From Strigamia acuminata (lineage: Eukaryota > Arthropoda > Chilopoda > Geophilomorpha > Linotaeniidae), in NCBI GenBank assembly GCA_949358305.1, contig OX442314.1, positions 16,485,060 through 16,549,059 of the forward strand: a stretch of DNA of 64,000 nt. The letters are read 5' to 3'. A model generated the notes under the pieces. The model saw only the letters and a list, made by a program, of their open reading frames with translations. It was not told the origin of the DNA and did not search any database. How positions within the stretch are numbered: position 1 is the first letter of the stretch; the number at the start of each line of letters is the position of its first letter. Shown here piece after piece: positions 48,901 to 62,100 of the stretch. The position numbers were made by a program, and so were the translations under genes.

Positions 48901-51900
48901 GTAACTCCAAAATGGTGAAGTACAATCTGAAGATGGTCTGAATTTGCTAAAGCTAAATGGTCTCCGTTTCCTTATACGGTAGTATAATAAAAAGGAAATA
49001 ACTTGTGTATTGCTATGAAGAAATATCCGAACTGTAAAAAAAAAAAGAGAAATTTCATCTAACCTAAGGACTTGTTATTTCTTTTGCTGAGTTATTTTAA
49101 AGTGTATATTTTTCCTCGGTATAAAATTGCTTTAGATAAAAAATTTCTATTGGCCTTTCCCTCAGGTTAGATTGAGAGAAGAAGACATACGCGGTCTTCA
49201 AAGAAATTGTAAAAATGATTGTATCTGAAGTATTACCAATTGGTTTTTCAAACTTTAAAGTTCAAGACAAGATAAAGAATTTAAAGCGTCAAGAAAGGTA
49301 AACGAATTTAGAGCTTCGAGATAGCTGAATTGGCTGAAGTGTAGAACTTAAAGCCTCAGAAGATTAAGCTGAGACTCAATAAAGGTGATCACTAGATACA
49401 TCTATCGAGTTGCTGGATAGCATCTCAATTTAACGTGTCAAAAAAGTAAAATTCAAGGTGATGTTTACTTTGTGTAGGTCATTGAACCTGTGGCTTTATC
49501 ACGAATAAATAATGTTCCCTCTAGAGAAGAAAAGATATAAAACATTGAATTTTACTGCGTGGCGCCGCACTTTCCAGACTGTTAAAGACCACCGCTTCGA
49601 ATCGGAAATGTGAATCTCAACATTTCTTATTAATATTGAACAGTATCTACATCTAAATTTTGATGACTTGTTAATTAATAGTGGACGAGTGAGTGGGAGG
49701 GAGAATCAACAGCCAACAATTTAATCTCCATATTTAATTACATGGTTTAGTATGTATGAAAGCTTGATAAAATTGTTTATTCGTTTTATACATTTTTTAA
49801 AAACTTATCTGATGTTTTCATAGATAATGTTTACTTTGGCAGACGTTGCTTTTGTAAAAGGAATACGTTGAGGAATTTAGTTTGTTTTCATAGGCTTATC
49901 AGTTATCTGCTTATTTAAATTGTATAAATTTTTAGTTGTTTTGCTGCGTTAGAAATGTGGAGGGAATCGAATAACACACGAGCTACTTCGTTTGACAATC
50001 GCATTAAATTGGTTGACGTGTCGTCTTTACATTCTACACTTAATGCAATTAGCCTCCAGACATCAGATGTTGATGCTTGACGTGTTTCTTGTGAAATACG
50101 TCAGGACATGAATTATGCAAGTTGCTAACAGAATTGTCCATCTTGCCCATTGAACAATTTGCTGCTGTCATTGGATTCCTTTAAGAGTTTTAGAACTGAT
50201 CTGCTTTAGTTGAGTTGCATACGTTCTGCTTTATTTGAATGACAACACTTTAATCCTCAGCATCCAGTAGCATTGAATTGTTTGGAACAAACAACACGCT
50301 AGCTTCGCTGTCGCGCAAGAAATGTCACAGGTTATCATCCAGTGATCCATATTCTCACGTCAAACTTGTAGCAATGCTTACGATTTAATGATTAATGTCT
50401 CTTTTTATAGCTGAAAGACGTCAGTACATTTTTTAAAAAATCCATTAGCTTTAACAAAATCAATTTTTTTTATTTAGAGATTTTAAAAATGCAATGCGTC
50501 GTTAGCAATTGGTTTTTCCAATTATCAATAAAATAATTGTTTGGGATTAAATTAACGATTAACGATACTTATTTATTAACAAACTTGTAGGATGTTTGTA
50601 AAGCAAATACAAGGTACAAGGTAAATAAAAAGACGATAAAATAAATTGCTTTCATAAATTTTTATTTATTTTTATGTCAAATTTATTTTAATATTGTCTA
50701 CTACATATTGTCTACTTCCATTTTTATTTTCATTTCAGCAACGAAAAAGAAAATTTATACAATAAATATTGAATTTTTTTATTTTTTTTTGTTCTGACAT
50801 AGATAAAGACACACATGTATGAGGAAAAATAATTTAAAATATTTTTATATTGTAATTCTTTTTTTTTTCAATTTACAGCACATAATTTGTTAAGTGCTCA
50901 GCTAAAATGCGGAAAAAATATTACATTGCTATTTCCTGCTTGCAAAAATTGAAATAAAACTGCATCTGACATTTCTATTCCACGATTTGTAAATTGTAGT
51001 GTAAAATTCCATTTCCAGAAAAAATAACTATAAATTGTCATTATTTCTTGACAACAATAAACCTTTTGCATTGAATGTCGGGCATTTTTCGTAACCAGTT
51101 TGTTGCATTGATTAAATAAAACGTAAACAACAAGAAAATACTTACGGTTGTGTATACCATTGAAAGACATTTTGTTGGGAAACATTTGCATTGATTTTTT
51201 TTTTCTCGTGGGAACACACGTGAACATCCACAAAAGTTTTATAGAATAAGATTTACAATACCTTAAAACAGTAAATAACATACGAAAAAAGATACAACTG
51301 GATTGTAAAGTGCATTGTTTTACATTAGGTTTGAATCTTTTTATGTTGAAAGCCCAATTAGTGAATTGTGGACGCATTTGAGATAATATAATACTAACGC
51401 AATTAGAAAAAAACCATAACACATCCAATAAATTTATCTATACCACTACAAATAAATTAGAGAGTTGGTCACGGAATCAACGATGGAAAAATAAACATAA
51501 ATAAGAGACAGTTAAAGAAGACGAAATGTTTGAAAATCGTGTGCGCAGACCGGGCCATTTGTGTTTACTAGTAAACTAATAAACGCTAATAAATTATTTG
51601 CTAAAATTTAATCACTCAAGCTTCTATACTCAATACTTTCTACGCACAAACAACATTTGAATGAAATATTCAATAGAATTTGTTAATGGTAACTACAAAC
51701 ATGTTTCTATATGTCATCAGTCTAGGCCTCAAATCCAATATTCAGTCACTTGTTACTAAGTGATAATCAATAATACTCACGTTGATTTCAAAACAAAGTG
51801 GAAATAAATAATTTGAAACGATTTTCAAATAATTCACATCTTTTAAATGAATAAAATCATTTTATATTTGATCTGATTTGTGCTCTTCAACTTCCTTTTA

Positions 51901-53107
51901 ACTGTGAATCAGCACCCAACATCACACCACACACTCACAACAACTTTAAAACATTAAAATTCTTGTTTTGGTCCCCACTCAAATCAATTTCTGTAACCAT
52001 TTTCACATTCAAACGCCTAACGAAACAGAATAATAATTAATTGAAAACAACTTTGAATTATAAATAGAACGAAGCAAAGAGAAATGTTAAGTAAACAAAT
52101 ACCTTCATCTGAAATTTATTTCACTATTATAATTTTCATTCTATTTCCAATACCGCAGACCTAAGCCTAATTGTTGTTTATTTTTACGTGAAAATGGCCT
52201 GATTGCGTGGAAATCAAACAGTTTTAAAAATTCACTCATTTCGAAAAATACGTTTTTTTACTCGGCCATCTATTTCATTCTATGCTCATTGGTTGTTTTT
52301 GCGGCATAACCGATTTGTCTAGGCTTTAACAACAGACATTGATCTACTTTTTGCCAAATTTCAATACATTGGCTTACTTTCTAGATTCTTAGATCAATAT
52401 GATCAGAAGAAGAAATAAAAAAAGATAAATTGGACATTTGCACGCATGTCGTAAACTGGGAGTTATATATATATCGTATTTTTCCATCTGGCCTAATTTA
52501 ACCTGCCGAGTGCATTATACGTTGCTTCAAATTCAAAGGGTTGTAAAGTAATTTGCGTTGATGATCTGCTTGTAAATGGCATGCAAATGTCAGATGCGAT
52601 CTTAGCTGTTGTGTGTGTGTTTAAATGCCTAAATTATAGTCAAGTGCAAGAACAAAGCTATAATCATGTATTTTTAAAAGTTATTACATGAGTTTAAAAT
52701 TTTTATGCAATTATTATTTCAAACTGAAACCTTCTTATATAATGTTCTTTTAATTATACCCGGGTTTTGACGAACTGCGAAAACTCTCAGGCATTTTTCA
52801 ACAAACTTGGGAATAAAGGTGGAAATGGGTCAAGGGTAAAGTATTAATTTCAAACCAACATTATGAAAGGCTCTTTAAAAGTTAAATTTCAGGAATAAAT
52901 CAATTTATGCTAATTTATTTTAGACTTTTAGATATTTTAAACATCGAGCTAATTCTAATACTTTCAAATATATTTCACAATATTGGTTGATGATCTCCAA
53001 ACACAAAAATATTTATATATGTATTTGATTTGAATTTTTAAAAAAATAAAAGGAAATAAATTAAAATGAAAATCCAAGTAATTGAGGATGGCTTGTTTCA
53101 GAACAGT
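45981..53107. other. 7.1-kb region between TXNDC16 and prohormone-4 with no supported gene
   Basis: Upstream of TXNDC16 and downstream of prohormone-4. It is AT-rich, with an ATT microsatellite at about 46158-46178 and a probable prohormone-4 polyadenylation signal (TTTATT at 52914-52919, minus strand). Many short ORFs lack splice partners or recognisable motifs; the longest is 50898-51428 on the minus strand, listed separately. The last 150 bp before TXNDC16 presumably hold its promoter. Confidence 0.5.
50898..51428 (-). CDS. Orphan ORF of 176 codons, coding status doubtful
   Basis: An uninterrupted frame from ATG at 51428 to the stop at 50898, in DNA where stops are frequent. The product is rich in Phe, Cys, Lys, Asn and Ser, has no signal peptide or domain that I recognise, and no clear splice partners or promoter. 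Base composition does not obviously explain the open frame, but codon use does not look like the neighbouring genes either. A lineage-specific gene or chance are both possible. Confidence 0.2.
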   Translation of the reverse strand: MDVLWFFSNCVSIILSQMRPQFTNWAFNIKRFKPNVKQCTLQSSCIFFRMLFTVLRYCKSYSIKLLWMFTCVPTRKKKSMQMFPNKMSFNGIHNRKYFLVVYVLFNQCNKLVTKNARHSMQKVYCCQEIMTIYSYFFWKWNFTLQFTNRGIEMSDAVLFQFLQAGNSNVIFFPHFS

Positions 53108-56100
53108 TTACTCCATAAATCCCGTATTGACCAACTTCTCTAAAAAAAACTTTACATCACCTAATTCCGAGTCTTTAATACCGAGGCTTTTCAACATACT
53201 TAAATCTCCATTTTCGACCGCTAAAAATACGCTTCTCAAATGTTCCAAATCCGTTCTCATCAAGTGCAGCGCTTTACCGAAGTCTTCGATCGTTTGACTT
53301 TCTGCAACAACAGCATTGTGCTCAGCGAACGATTTGTTCTGTTTAAAAATCAGAAAATTGAATGTTTACCTGAGAGTGCAATAGCAACATTCTGTACTCC
53401 CCCGAGTGGTGCCAGAGCGTCTCTAGCTTTAGATCCGAATAGTTTTTCCAAATAGTTTGGTCCATGGTTTCCAAGGAGACTCTGCAGAAAATTGGCCGTT
53501 TCGTCTACTGGTGGTCGCTTAGCTACGGAAATGATCACAACAAGTTTGATATAAAAAATAATAATAATAAAACGGGAAAACTCATTTCTCGGAGGTGAGG
53601 TGTAGGTGTTTGCCTTTTGCTGTTTATTTTCAGCCTTCTACTCAACAACAATCAACAGATTAAGGTGTTATTAATACCACCTATTAGATCAAGCTGTATT
53701 TAATTAAGTCGCCCGTGGTCTTGTACTCTTGGCAGGGAAATCAAAATTCAATTAAGCCAATGTGCGAAAATATTAAATTTCGTATAAATGATTAAACTTG
53801 GCTGAGTTTTAATATCCGGTGAGAGGGGGCATGTTGATGTGTTTCCGTTGACAGGAAGCAACGTGTATTTTTCTCACATGGTACGGAGCGACGAGCGAAG
53901 CCTTGAAAATATTTTGCTACGGCGGTAAATTGCATATTGCATTGACTTACCTGCCGTGCACAGCCTTGGGTCTTCATCGTATCCGTCGGGGCAATCTCGT
54001 GCACCATCACACAGATATTGGATAGATATGCAAATATCACTACCACTCGGGCAACGAAATGGTTCGTATGGTTCACATCGTGACGAATCTTCTGTTTAAA
54101 GAAAGACAACAAATCAATCTTTTATGCATCAAACGAGATGTGGTCAAACGGATCTGTACACATTTCACTTCACTTAATAACACATTAAAATCGCCTTTTT
54201 TAAATGTTGTGTATTCTATTATTTAGTTAGTAATACAGAAGCCTGTTGTATTTTGAATTATTTAGAAATATTTTTTACAAGTTTTATATTTTTCTTCTCT
54301 CCATTTAATTCTGTTATAGTCACAAGTAAACCCCCGAGTGCCGAGTCGATTATGGGTAATTTGGATTGATCACGAAATCGAAATGTTGTCTTTTGAATAA
54401 ACTATGAGTGCCCAAAGGGCGAAGGCCAACTCTAGTTCTTATTCTGGCGAAACTTAGAGTGCCTAACTCGAATACCGATGATCCCTCTCTCACACACCAG
54501 GAAATGGTTTAATGAGCAATCTAAAATTTCATTTGTACAAGTTTCATCGTTATCTTCAGGACAACATTGCTTTGATCTGTGGGTAATGAAATTCGAGTGA
54601 ATAATCGATGTTAGTTAAAGTGTTTCCTACGCGCAGTTAGCTGCAGTTAAATTATCAGCAGTGCTTGGCCGATTGCCGATAAAGTTAGTGGACAAAAAAC
54701 GTGCGATCAATCGTTAGAGCACGTTTGGTACCTCTGGCGTTGGCAGTGCTTCGTGGTACTGTTATTTGGCAAGAAAATTCTATTCACAAGAACTAAAATC
54801 AATTGGTAAATTGCTGACCGGCGGTACAATTTTATTTATGTGTACTTTTATTATTTTTTATTAAAATATATTTTTTTAAAGTAAAATTGTAGTTTCAAAA
54901 GTATAAAAATTGTAACAATTGTCCAGCTATTCACAAACCAAAAGGAGAAATTTATTTATTTTATTATTTCTAACATCAGAAACACTTGTTAATATATTGG
55001 TCCAATTTTTATACGAATTTGTCTAACCAATCTTAAATAATAAAGAAAAATCAAGTTTTTGGCTCATTTTGCTGTTACAAAAATAGATTAAAATTTCAAA
55101 ACTCAATATGAGTTGTAAAAAATTAATCTAATTTCCATTTTAATGTTCAACCTGAGTTTTGCAATCTGCTTTGCAGTCTTCAATCACATTTCGATTATCC
55201 ATTATTGTCTATTATTGCAACCATTTACCTATCGTAAACGTTTTATGGTGTAATGGAAGAACCTCTTCAGGTATTACCTACGTAAGAATTCTTTCCGGCA
55301 TTGAATTTTAATGGCGGATAATAAAAAAAAACACGTCATCACTAATGTTGTTATGAATGTTTTATGACCAGTAAAGAGAGGATGCTTGTGGAATGAAATG
55401 CCATGTGCAGTAGTGTTTGTATTGTATATAAAACAGACAAAATGGGATAGTTTATGTGCGATGTATCATGTCTCGTCATTTTGAGACGAATATGATTCCA
55501 GACCTAAAATGAGTACGGTATGTATGGGAAGTTCATTAGAACTCAGCCAACAACTTGAGTCAGGAAATAAAGAAACTTTGATTGTACAACTTCAAAGAGT
55601 CGACTGATTTATTTTAAAGGTCTAGACGAGGTTGCTAAGTGATTATTACTTAGCAAATAGCAACCTTACATTGTCCTAAGTTGTTTGTTTGTTTGTTTCA
55701 TTGAGTGCGAGTTTTACCACCAATGGTTGCGGATGAAATAATGAAGATAGAGTAGAGTTACAAAAAGAAATGGGGATAGAACAAAAGTAACTTTACGTGT
55801 CAAAAATATAATGAGATAATTAGACATTTGGAATGATGATGAAAGAATAAAAGAAAAGCGATTGCATTGACTGCAATTACGAAAAAATGGGAAAGAATGT
55901 GATGGGAGGAAATGGAATGGGATCGAGAGATCAAGTTGAAGGAAAAGTCGATACCTGGTCTGGTCGGAAAATGATATAATAAAAAAAGGTTTGTGAATGA
56001 AACACAATAAAAAAGAGTAAAGAATTATAAGTAAAACAACTGAAATATATGACCCTGTCAGACGCAATGAGCATACGTTCCATAAAAGTGCAACAAAAAA

Positions 56101-59100
56101 GTGTTGGCGAGTGACGAATGGGAAAGAACACTCTCGGTTGATGTCAATACTTTTACTACGCACTTTGGAAAGATGGAGATACGCTTTAAGATTTCGCTAC
56201 AGTTTAATTTTTGCGAGTGCTGCATTTCCCACGGACTTATGGTCTCGAGGGAGTTCGGTAGGGAAGACATTACGTCTTCATATTCTTGTGAATATTTCGC
56301 AACACGAAAGCTTAGACGATAGCGATAAATAATCAAGACTGGAAAATTATAAATGCGTCCCAAAAGCCTGGATTTGGGCAGAAGACGAAATATTTATTCA
56401 GTTTAGAAAGTCGAGCGCACCATTTGACAATTAATTCATGAAAGTTGACGATAAATAGTTGAAATAATCGCTTGTCGGACTAGAGATGCAATGAAATATG
56501 TATGAGAACCGAAAGAGTCTCTCAACTGCACGGGAATGGATTCGCAGAAAGCTGCATCATTACTCACACCGCAGGAATCCCCAGATGTCAAAAGGACTAT
56601 AACCCTTGTATCAACTAAATAGAATTTATTTCGTCACGTTTGTTGGGGTTTTCTTTATTGTTAGACTTGAACTTGGCGTGTCCCGTAATTTAAGGGGACT
56701 TGATGACGTCTCAGATGAATAAACTTTGGTTTAAGAAAGAAAATTGAACGAACGAAGCACAAAGGTGACACACATAGGAAAAAATGTGTTTTCTAGTCCT
56801 TTCCAGGTCATTTATAACTTTGAATTGCTACATTTGGAGTTTTTCAGATGTCTGCAAATGGCAGTTGTTAGAAATGTTTCCATTTACTTGGACGTGTGAT
56901 GAGATGAGTTTTGTCACTCTACCGTTTCTTCTTAAGTGCTTTAATGAATTAGGTAGGTCAGAGTTGAAATTTAAACGATTGTTTACAATTTAATTAAGTT
57001 TAGCCACTTCATGCTGTGTCAATTTTGATGGTTCGTGTGACACTCATTTATTTTTTAATGTCAAAAGGACTAACCATTTTTTTTCAAAATTAAACCTGAT
57101 ATGTTTTGTTTTACCTAGAGCTAACATTTTAGCTTAATCGCATTCAACCAAACCTTTTTCTTCCACTAATTTAAGAGAAAATTGAACAAATGATGTAGAA
57201 AATGCAGTTTCTGCATCGTCAAGCAATTCTCTTAAATTCAAGCTAATTCTATACATGGGGAGTTGTTTATATGATTGCATCGGTATAAAACTATCGAAGC
57301 GGCAACTGAGATAGCAGATAAACATGTAAGACAAATAAGAAATCTAAAGTTAACTGCATCCATAAAGGAAAAGTTTAAGAGGGGCCATTCGGTAACAAAA
57401 GGGGAACTAGTGAGATAAGTGTTTCACTCATTAGATGCGTGTGTTGTGTGTGTATGTGTGTGTGTGGGTGACTTGCAATTTGTGGAGAAATGTTTACGAT
57501 GATAACATCATAACAAAACCGCAATTTGTGGATTTTTTTTTCTTCACGTGTAAAGAGAGATTTGAAATTGACCTTTTTTTTGCCTGTTTTGCAAATCTAT
57601 GAGGAATTGTAGCACCATTTGGGAAAAAAGCTTTTGCTGTTAAAGCTGACAAAGCACTCATGAAAATTTAATTTCCTATTTGACCTTGATTAAAATTTAA
57701 AATGTACTTTTCTACCTTTTTTTTTTTTTGCTTTTTAAACGTAAAATTAAAAAATAAAATGAGTTATTGCCTCTCTTCTTCCAAGCGATCAATTTGAATT
57801 TTTTAGCCAACATTTTATTCAGCTATTCAAATATTTTGCTCATCAAAGAAATTTTTTTACTTTCTTCTTTTATTCTCTTTCGTTCTAGAGTATTCTATTG
57901 CATAATTATATTAAAAAAACAAAACAAAAAAGTTGTGAATTTGAAATGTTTTTGTTATCGTTTTTGTTGAAACAAAAGATGAGGAGATTGTCTAAGGAAC
58001 TTTATTTCTCAAAGGAATTGAATAAAACAGACTGTTTCCATTCATTTTTCGTATAAAATTCTCTGCGACTGGAAAAAATTGTCTATTGAACTCGACAAAA
58101 TTGTTTTGATAACGTCACAAAGAAAGGAAAAGAAAAAATTCAAACTTAAAATTGAGTTTTCGACTTTTGATATTTCCTTGACATTTGACTACACTCTCAT
58201 GAAAATAAAGAGAACCTATTGCCACTTTTCAGACAAGTCTCGTGGGCGTTTCCACACGGCACCTGACTGCAATCTCCTTGTCAGGAGTGCCTATATATAC
58301 TCATGAAGTGAAGATCAACTATACTGACATTTCACATTCGTGTTATTGCCGCAAGAGTATGGAATTGCCGCATTGGACAATTGAGGTGCAAAAGGGCTTG
58401 TGATGTGAGATTCGCTTTGAGATACTGTCAGATGTGGCGAAGCTCAGTTTACAGTACAACAGAAAGTACTTAAAGGGTTCTTACATTTACCATATGGTTC
58501 GATTTTTTATTAGATATTCGTGCTCTTTTGCTGTTATTTTGACATTCTTTTTTATTAAATTATTGGACAACACAGGCCTTTTGTAATTACTGATTTTATT
58601 GATTTTCAAGATGAGAATCTTCAAAGACTAAACTCCGCATCTTTCGACACAAGATTTTCGAAATCCATCGGTAGGTCTCTCGGGGGCAAGTGACGGGGTT
58701 GGAAGAAACGTCTCAGAAACTGCTTTTCTTTTTAAGCATAAATTTGCATTCATCTATGTTGCCGTTTTGCCCCGTGTTTACAAGTAGGAGACACGACGAC
58801 AAGATGCTGAGTACATCGTAACATTTTCAAAACAGATTGTCAAAAGCGTGAAATTAAGTATCTTACGACGCTACTTTGTTTACGCTTGGGTTTTTCTGTC
58901 TAAATCCCCAATAGCGTGACTCATACAAAGTCGTACGACTGGCAAGAAAATGGGGAACATGAGTCTAGGAATAATCTTACTTTTACGTGATCAGAAAACC
59001 AGAAAAGAAGAAAAGAAAAGAAAGAATAAAATAGGATCAGCACCGTATGCTTGAATTTTCTGAAGAATTTTTGTTTTATTTTTAAAAATATAACATTTTT

Positions 59101-62100
59101 GGCACAATAAATCTAATTTTTATAAAAAAAATTAATTAGTAGCCGGGGCCACTATTCGAGGGCTTTTGTAACCAAACAGGAAACGGTTAATGAAACATTC
59201 GTCGATGATGATGGTTATTTAAATAGAAAATTTGTAAAGAAAGTGAAATTTTAATAGAAAAAATTAAAATTTCATTGAGAAAAATAAAATTTTAATTATA
59301 TAAGAGAAATTTTAATCAAAAAATGGAAATTTCAATGGAAAAAGTGAAATTTCAATCAAAAAATGAAAATTTTAATGGGAAAAAAAAATTTAAAAAAAAA
59401 AAAGGGAATTTCAATGGAAAAAAATGAAATTTTAATGAAAAATTTGAGCTATAAAAAAAAGTTAATAAAGGAACGAAACCATGTCAATTAGCGGCGACAC
59501 TTCAATTTCCATTATGATCGATAATAAGGCATTTTATCAAATGTAATCTCAGTAAATTCATCATTACCTCATAATGAAACATCGTCATTTTAGTTCTATT
59601 AGGTCCATGAACTCTATCAAACTTTTTCCAATGTGCACAAAATCATTAATAGATTTTCTTTTTTTAAATTATAGTTTGACAATTTGTGTAAATGGGTAAA
59701 GTTTTATGTGTCTCATTTAGTATTAGATTACTATTGATTTTGAGTACGTAAACGTAACAATATCACGCGACCAAATAAAGTAACTTAGAAGACCAACGAC
59801 CTTTTGACTTTATCCGATACCAGGGGTTAATTGCATTACAATTCGTACAAAGAATAGGTTTTTAACAGTCTGACCAGCCCAACTACCTGGAGAATGTTAC
59901 TTGAATTGTGTATTTACTACTGCAGTGGGTAATTAGATTGTCAACCTACTTTTTAAGTTGCAGACAAAGTGAAGGAAATGTTACCAATTAAAGTAAATGG
60001 ATTCAACAAAAAGTTTTCTAAGTGTTGTGTATTGATTTCTATTTCTATGTATTTATGCCTTTTTTTCTCCAGATTTTTAAGTGTTTTGTTTTTATGTTCG
60101 GGTGGAGTAGTTTTTTGTGTTGGTCTTTTGCTTATACTAATGTTGATGTGAGCATGCTATTTCCTTTTGTTTTTGTTATCCCTGTTTCCTGTTATTCTAA
60201 ATCATAATTGTTTTCTTGAAAGCTTTGACCGCTACTGAAGAAAATATTTTCACGTCTCTGCCCTTTCCTCGAGGTAGGGTTTACTCTTTTAATCTTTTAG
60301 GTCTTTTTGCTATTCAGGACCGTTTCTGGGAGTTTTGGCGCGGATTATGGACTATATTGGGTAGAATCCCCGCACCACACACTCCTTTTACGCCTTTATA
60401 CTTTGTTATTGCAACTTAATCTTTGGAGTCTGCACTCCTGAACTGCATCAATCTATAGATGAAGTTTTAATGAAATCATTTACGACTCTATGTACCGCAT
60501 AACCGTGTCGACAGATAGATAATTAGATACGTATATGACTGATACTTATTCGTAATTAAATTTAACACAAATTACACAATCACCGTAATAGCAGAGTAGG
60601 TCGTTTGAAGTTGAAAAAAGATGTATTAAAAAAGGGATTAAGGGATTAAACAGTTTGTCATTAGGATTAAAAATAGTTTTATTTTTTATTTTTTATTTTT
60701 TCTTTATTTATTTGAATAATAAGTTATTACGATTTGACGTTTCCGTCTGTATCCGGAGAATTCAGTCAAATCGGAAGAAAAATAAGCCTGTTGGTAATGT
60801 TTTAATTCGTAATATACCTGTAACTTTTTAATGTTGCCACTAAAAAGCTAATATTGCTACTTTGCGAAAGTTATGGGCAATAAGAAGCAATTTTTAAAAT
60901 GGATTTTTCCAAAAAATATGGATTAAAACATTTAAAGGAGAGATGTATGCTAATTGCTATCTGTTTTAACTGAGTCAAGTGTGTACTTTAGAAGATGAAA
61001 TTTTTATATATGGAAAGTTAATTCACGATTTATTAAATATTTAGAAAAGAGAAAGAAGTGTTTTTTAGATTTATTTTTATAACTAAATTTAAAAGCAAAA
61101 AATTAACTCTATAAAGTGCCAGTGTGTCAACATTTAATTAAGTAAGATTTAAAGGTTAAACTACAGTTTGCTATTCCACCTGCATCCAGCAGCAACGCAA
61201 CAGCAACATTATCGTGTTACATTATTCATTTCTTAATTTATTTAAGCAAAGGAATTTTTGCCAGCGAAAGAAAATCAAACATGGATATCAACAATGTGTT
61301 GTCACGTTTGATGTTTTGCGCAAAAATCAATTTAGTAACTTAGTTTTTATTTTTGTTTTCTTGTTTGTATATTTTATTTATGTGATGATGATTATTATAA
61401 ATAATAAAACACAAAAGAAAATGACATTCTATTGATTTACTAGAAAAAATGTCATCTTCCGTATTTACTCTAGTTATAAGTGGAAATCATAATGTATTGC
61501 TTGGTTTGGTTGTCAAGAAAACAGTTCATTTCGTAACAAGCATTCATATTAATGACGTCAATGCAATAAAATATTTTTTACAAACCCGGTCTAATCAATT
61601 AAACGCAAACGCAGAGTTAACCGTGTGTCTGCCAATCATTAGACTGAAATTAGTGATAAACAAAGTGGAAAAAAATGAATAAAAACATCATGGCGTGATT
61701 GTGTTAGTGTAAAGAAACTCATTGCTGGCGACATATTGATTTTTCCCTACGTTACGCCCTATTGATTACTCTGCGACCAGTATAAACCGACTGAATTACA
61801 CCAACATTTCCAACAAGCTTAATAATAAAGGGAAGAAAAACAACAAGCAATTTGCCGCGCCATAAATATTTTTGGTGAAAAATAGACGCAAAAACACTAT
61901 GGCATTATGTCGTAACGTGATTACGCCGTTGCGACTAATAGAATGCTTGTATTGTGCTGTGCGCAACAGCTTACCCATTTCAATTTCAACCTAATTCGGA
62001 GTTGACCCGTTTTTTTCCCCTCTAAGTGTAAATAAGTTACAAAACACGTTCGTTCAAGCTCGTGTCTGTCTCGTTAAAGGGTGATCAAGAACCATAAGGC

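Noticed and set aside
53302-53340. Alternative acceptor TTTAAACAG for prohormone-4 exon 4
   Set aside because: Using it adds 37 bp and shifts the frame; the inner acceptor TTGTTGCAG keeps the conserved ESQTIEDFG sequence.
55714-56363. Overlapping minus-strand ORFs of 66 to 149 codons
   Set aside because: The plus strand here is purine-rich, so the minus strand is poor in the A-starting bases needed for stops after T. The predicted product is a low-complexity Phe/Ser/Leu string with no splice partners.
61449-61682. 77-codon ORF with an ATG in prohormone-4 intron 1
   Set aside because: It is on the opposite strand to the gene, without a domain, signal peptide or splice partner, and its length is unremarkable.
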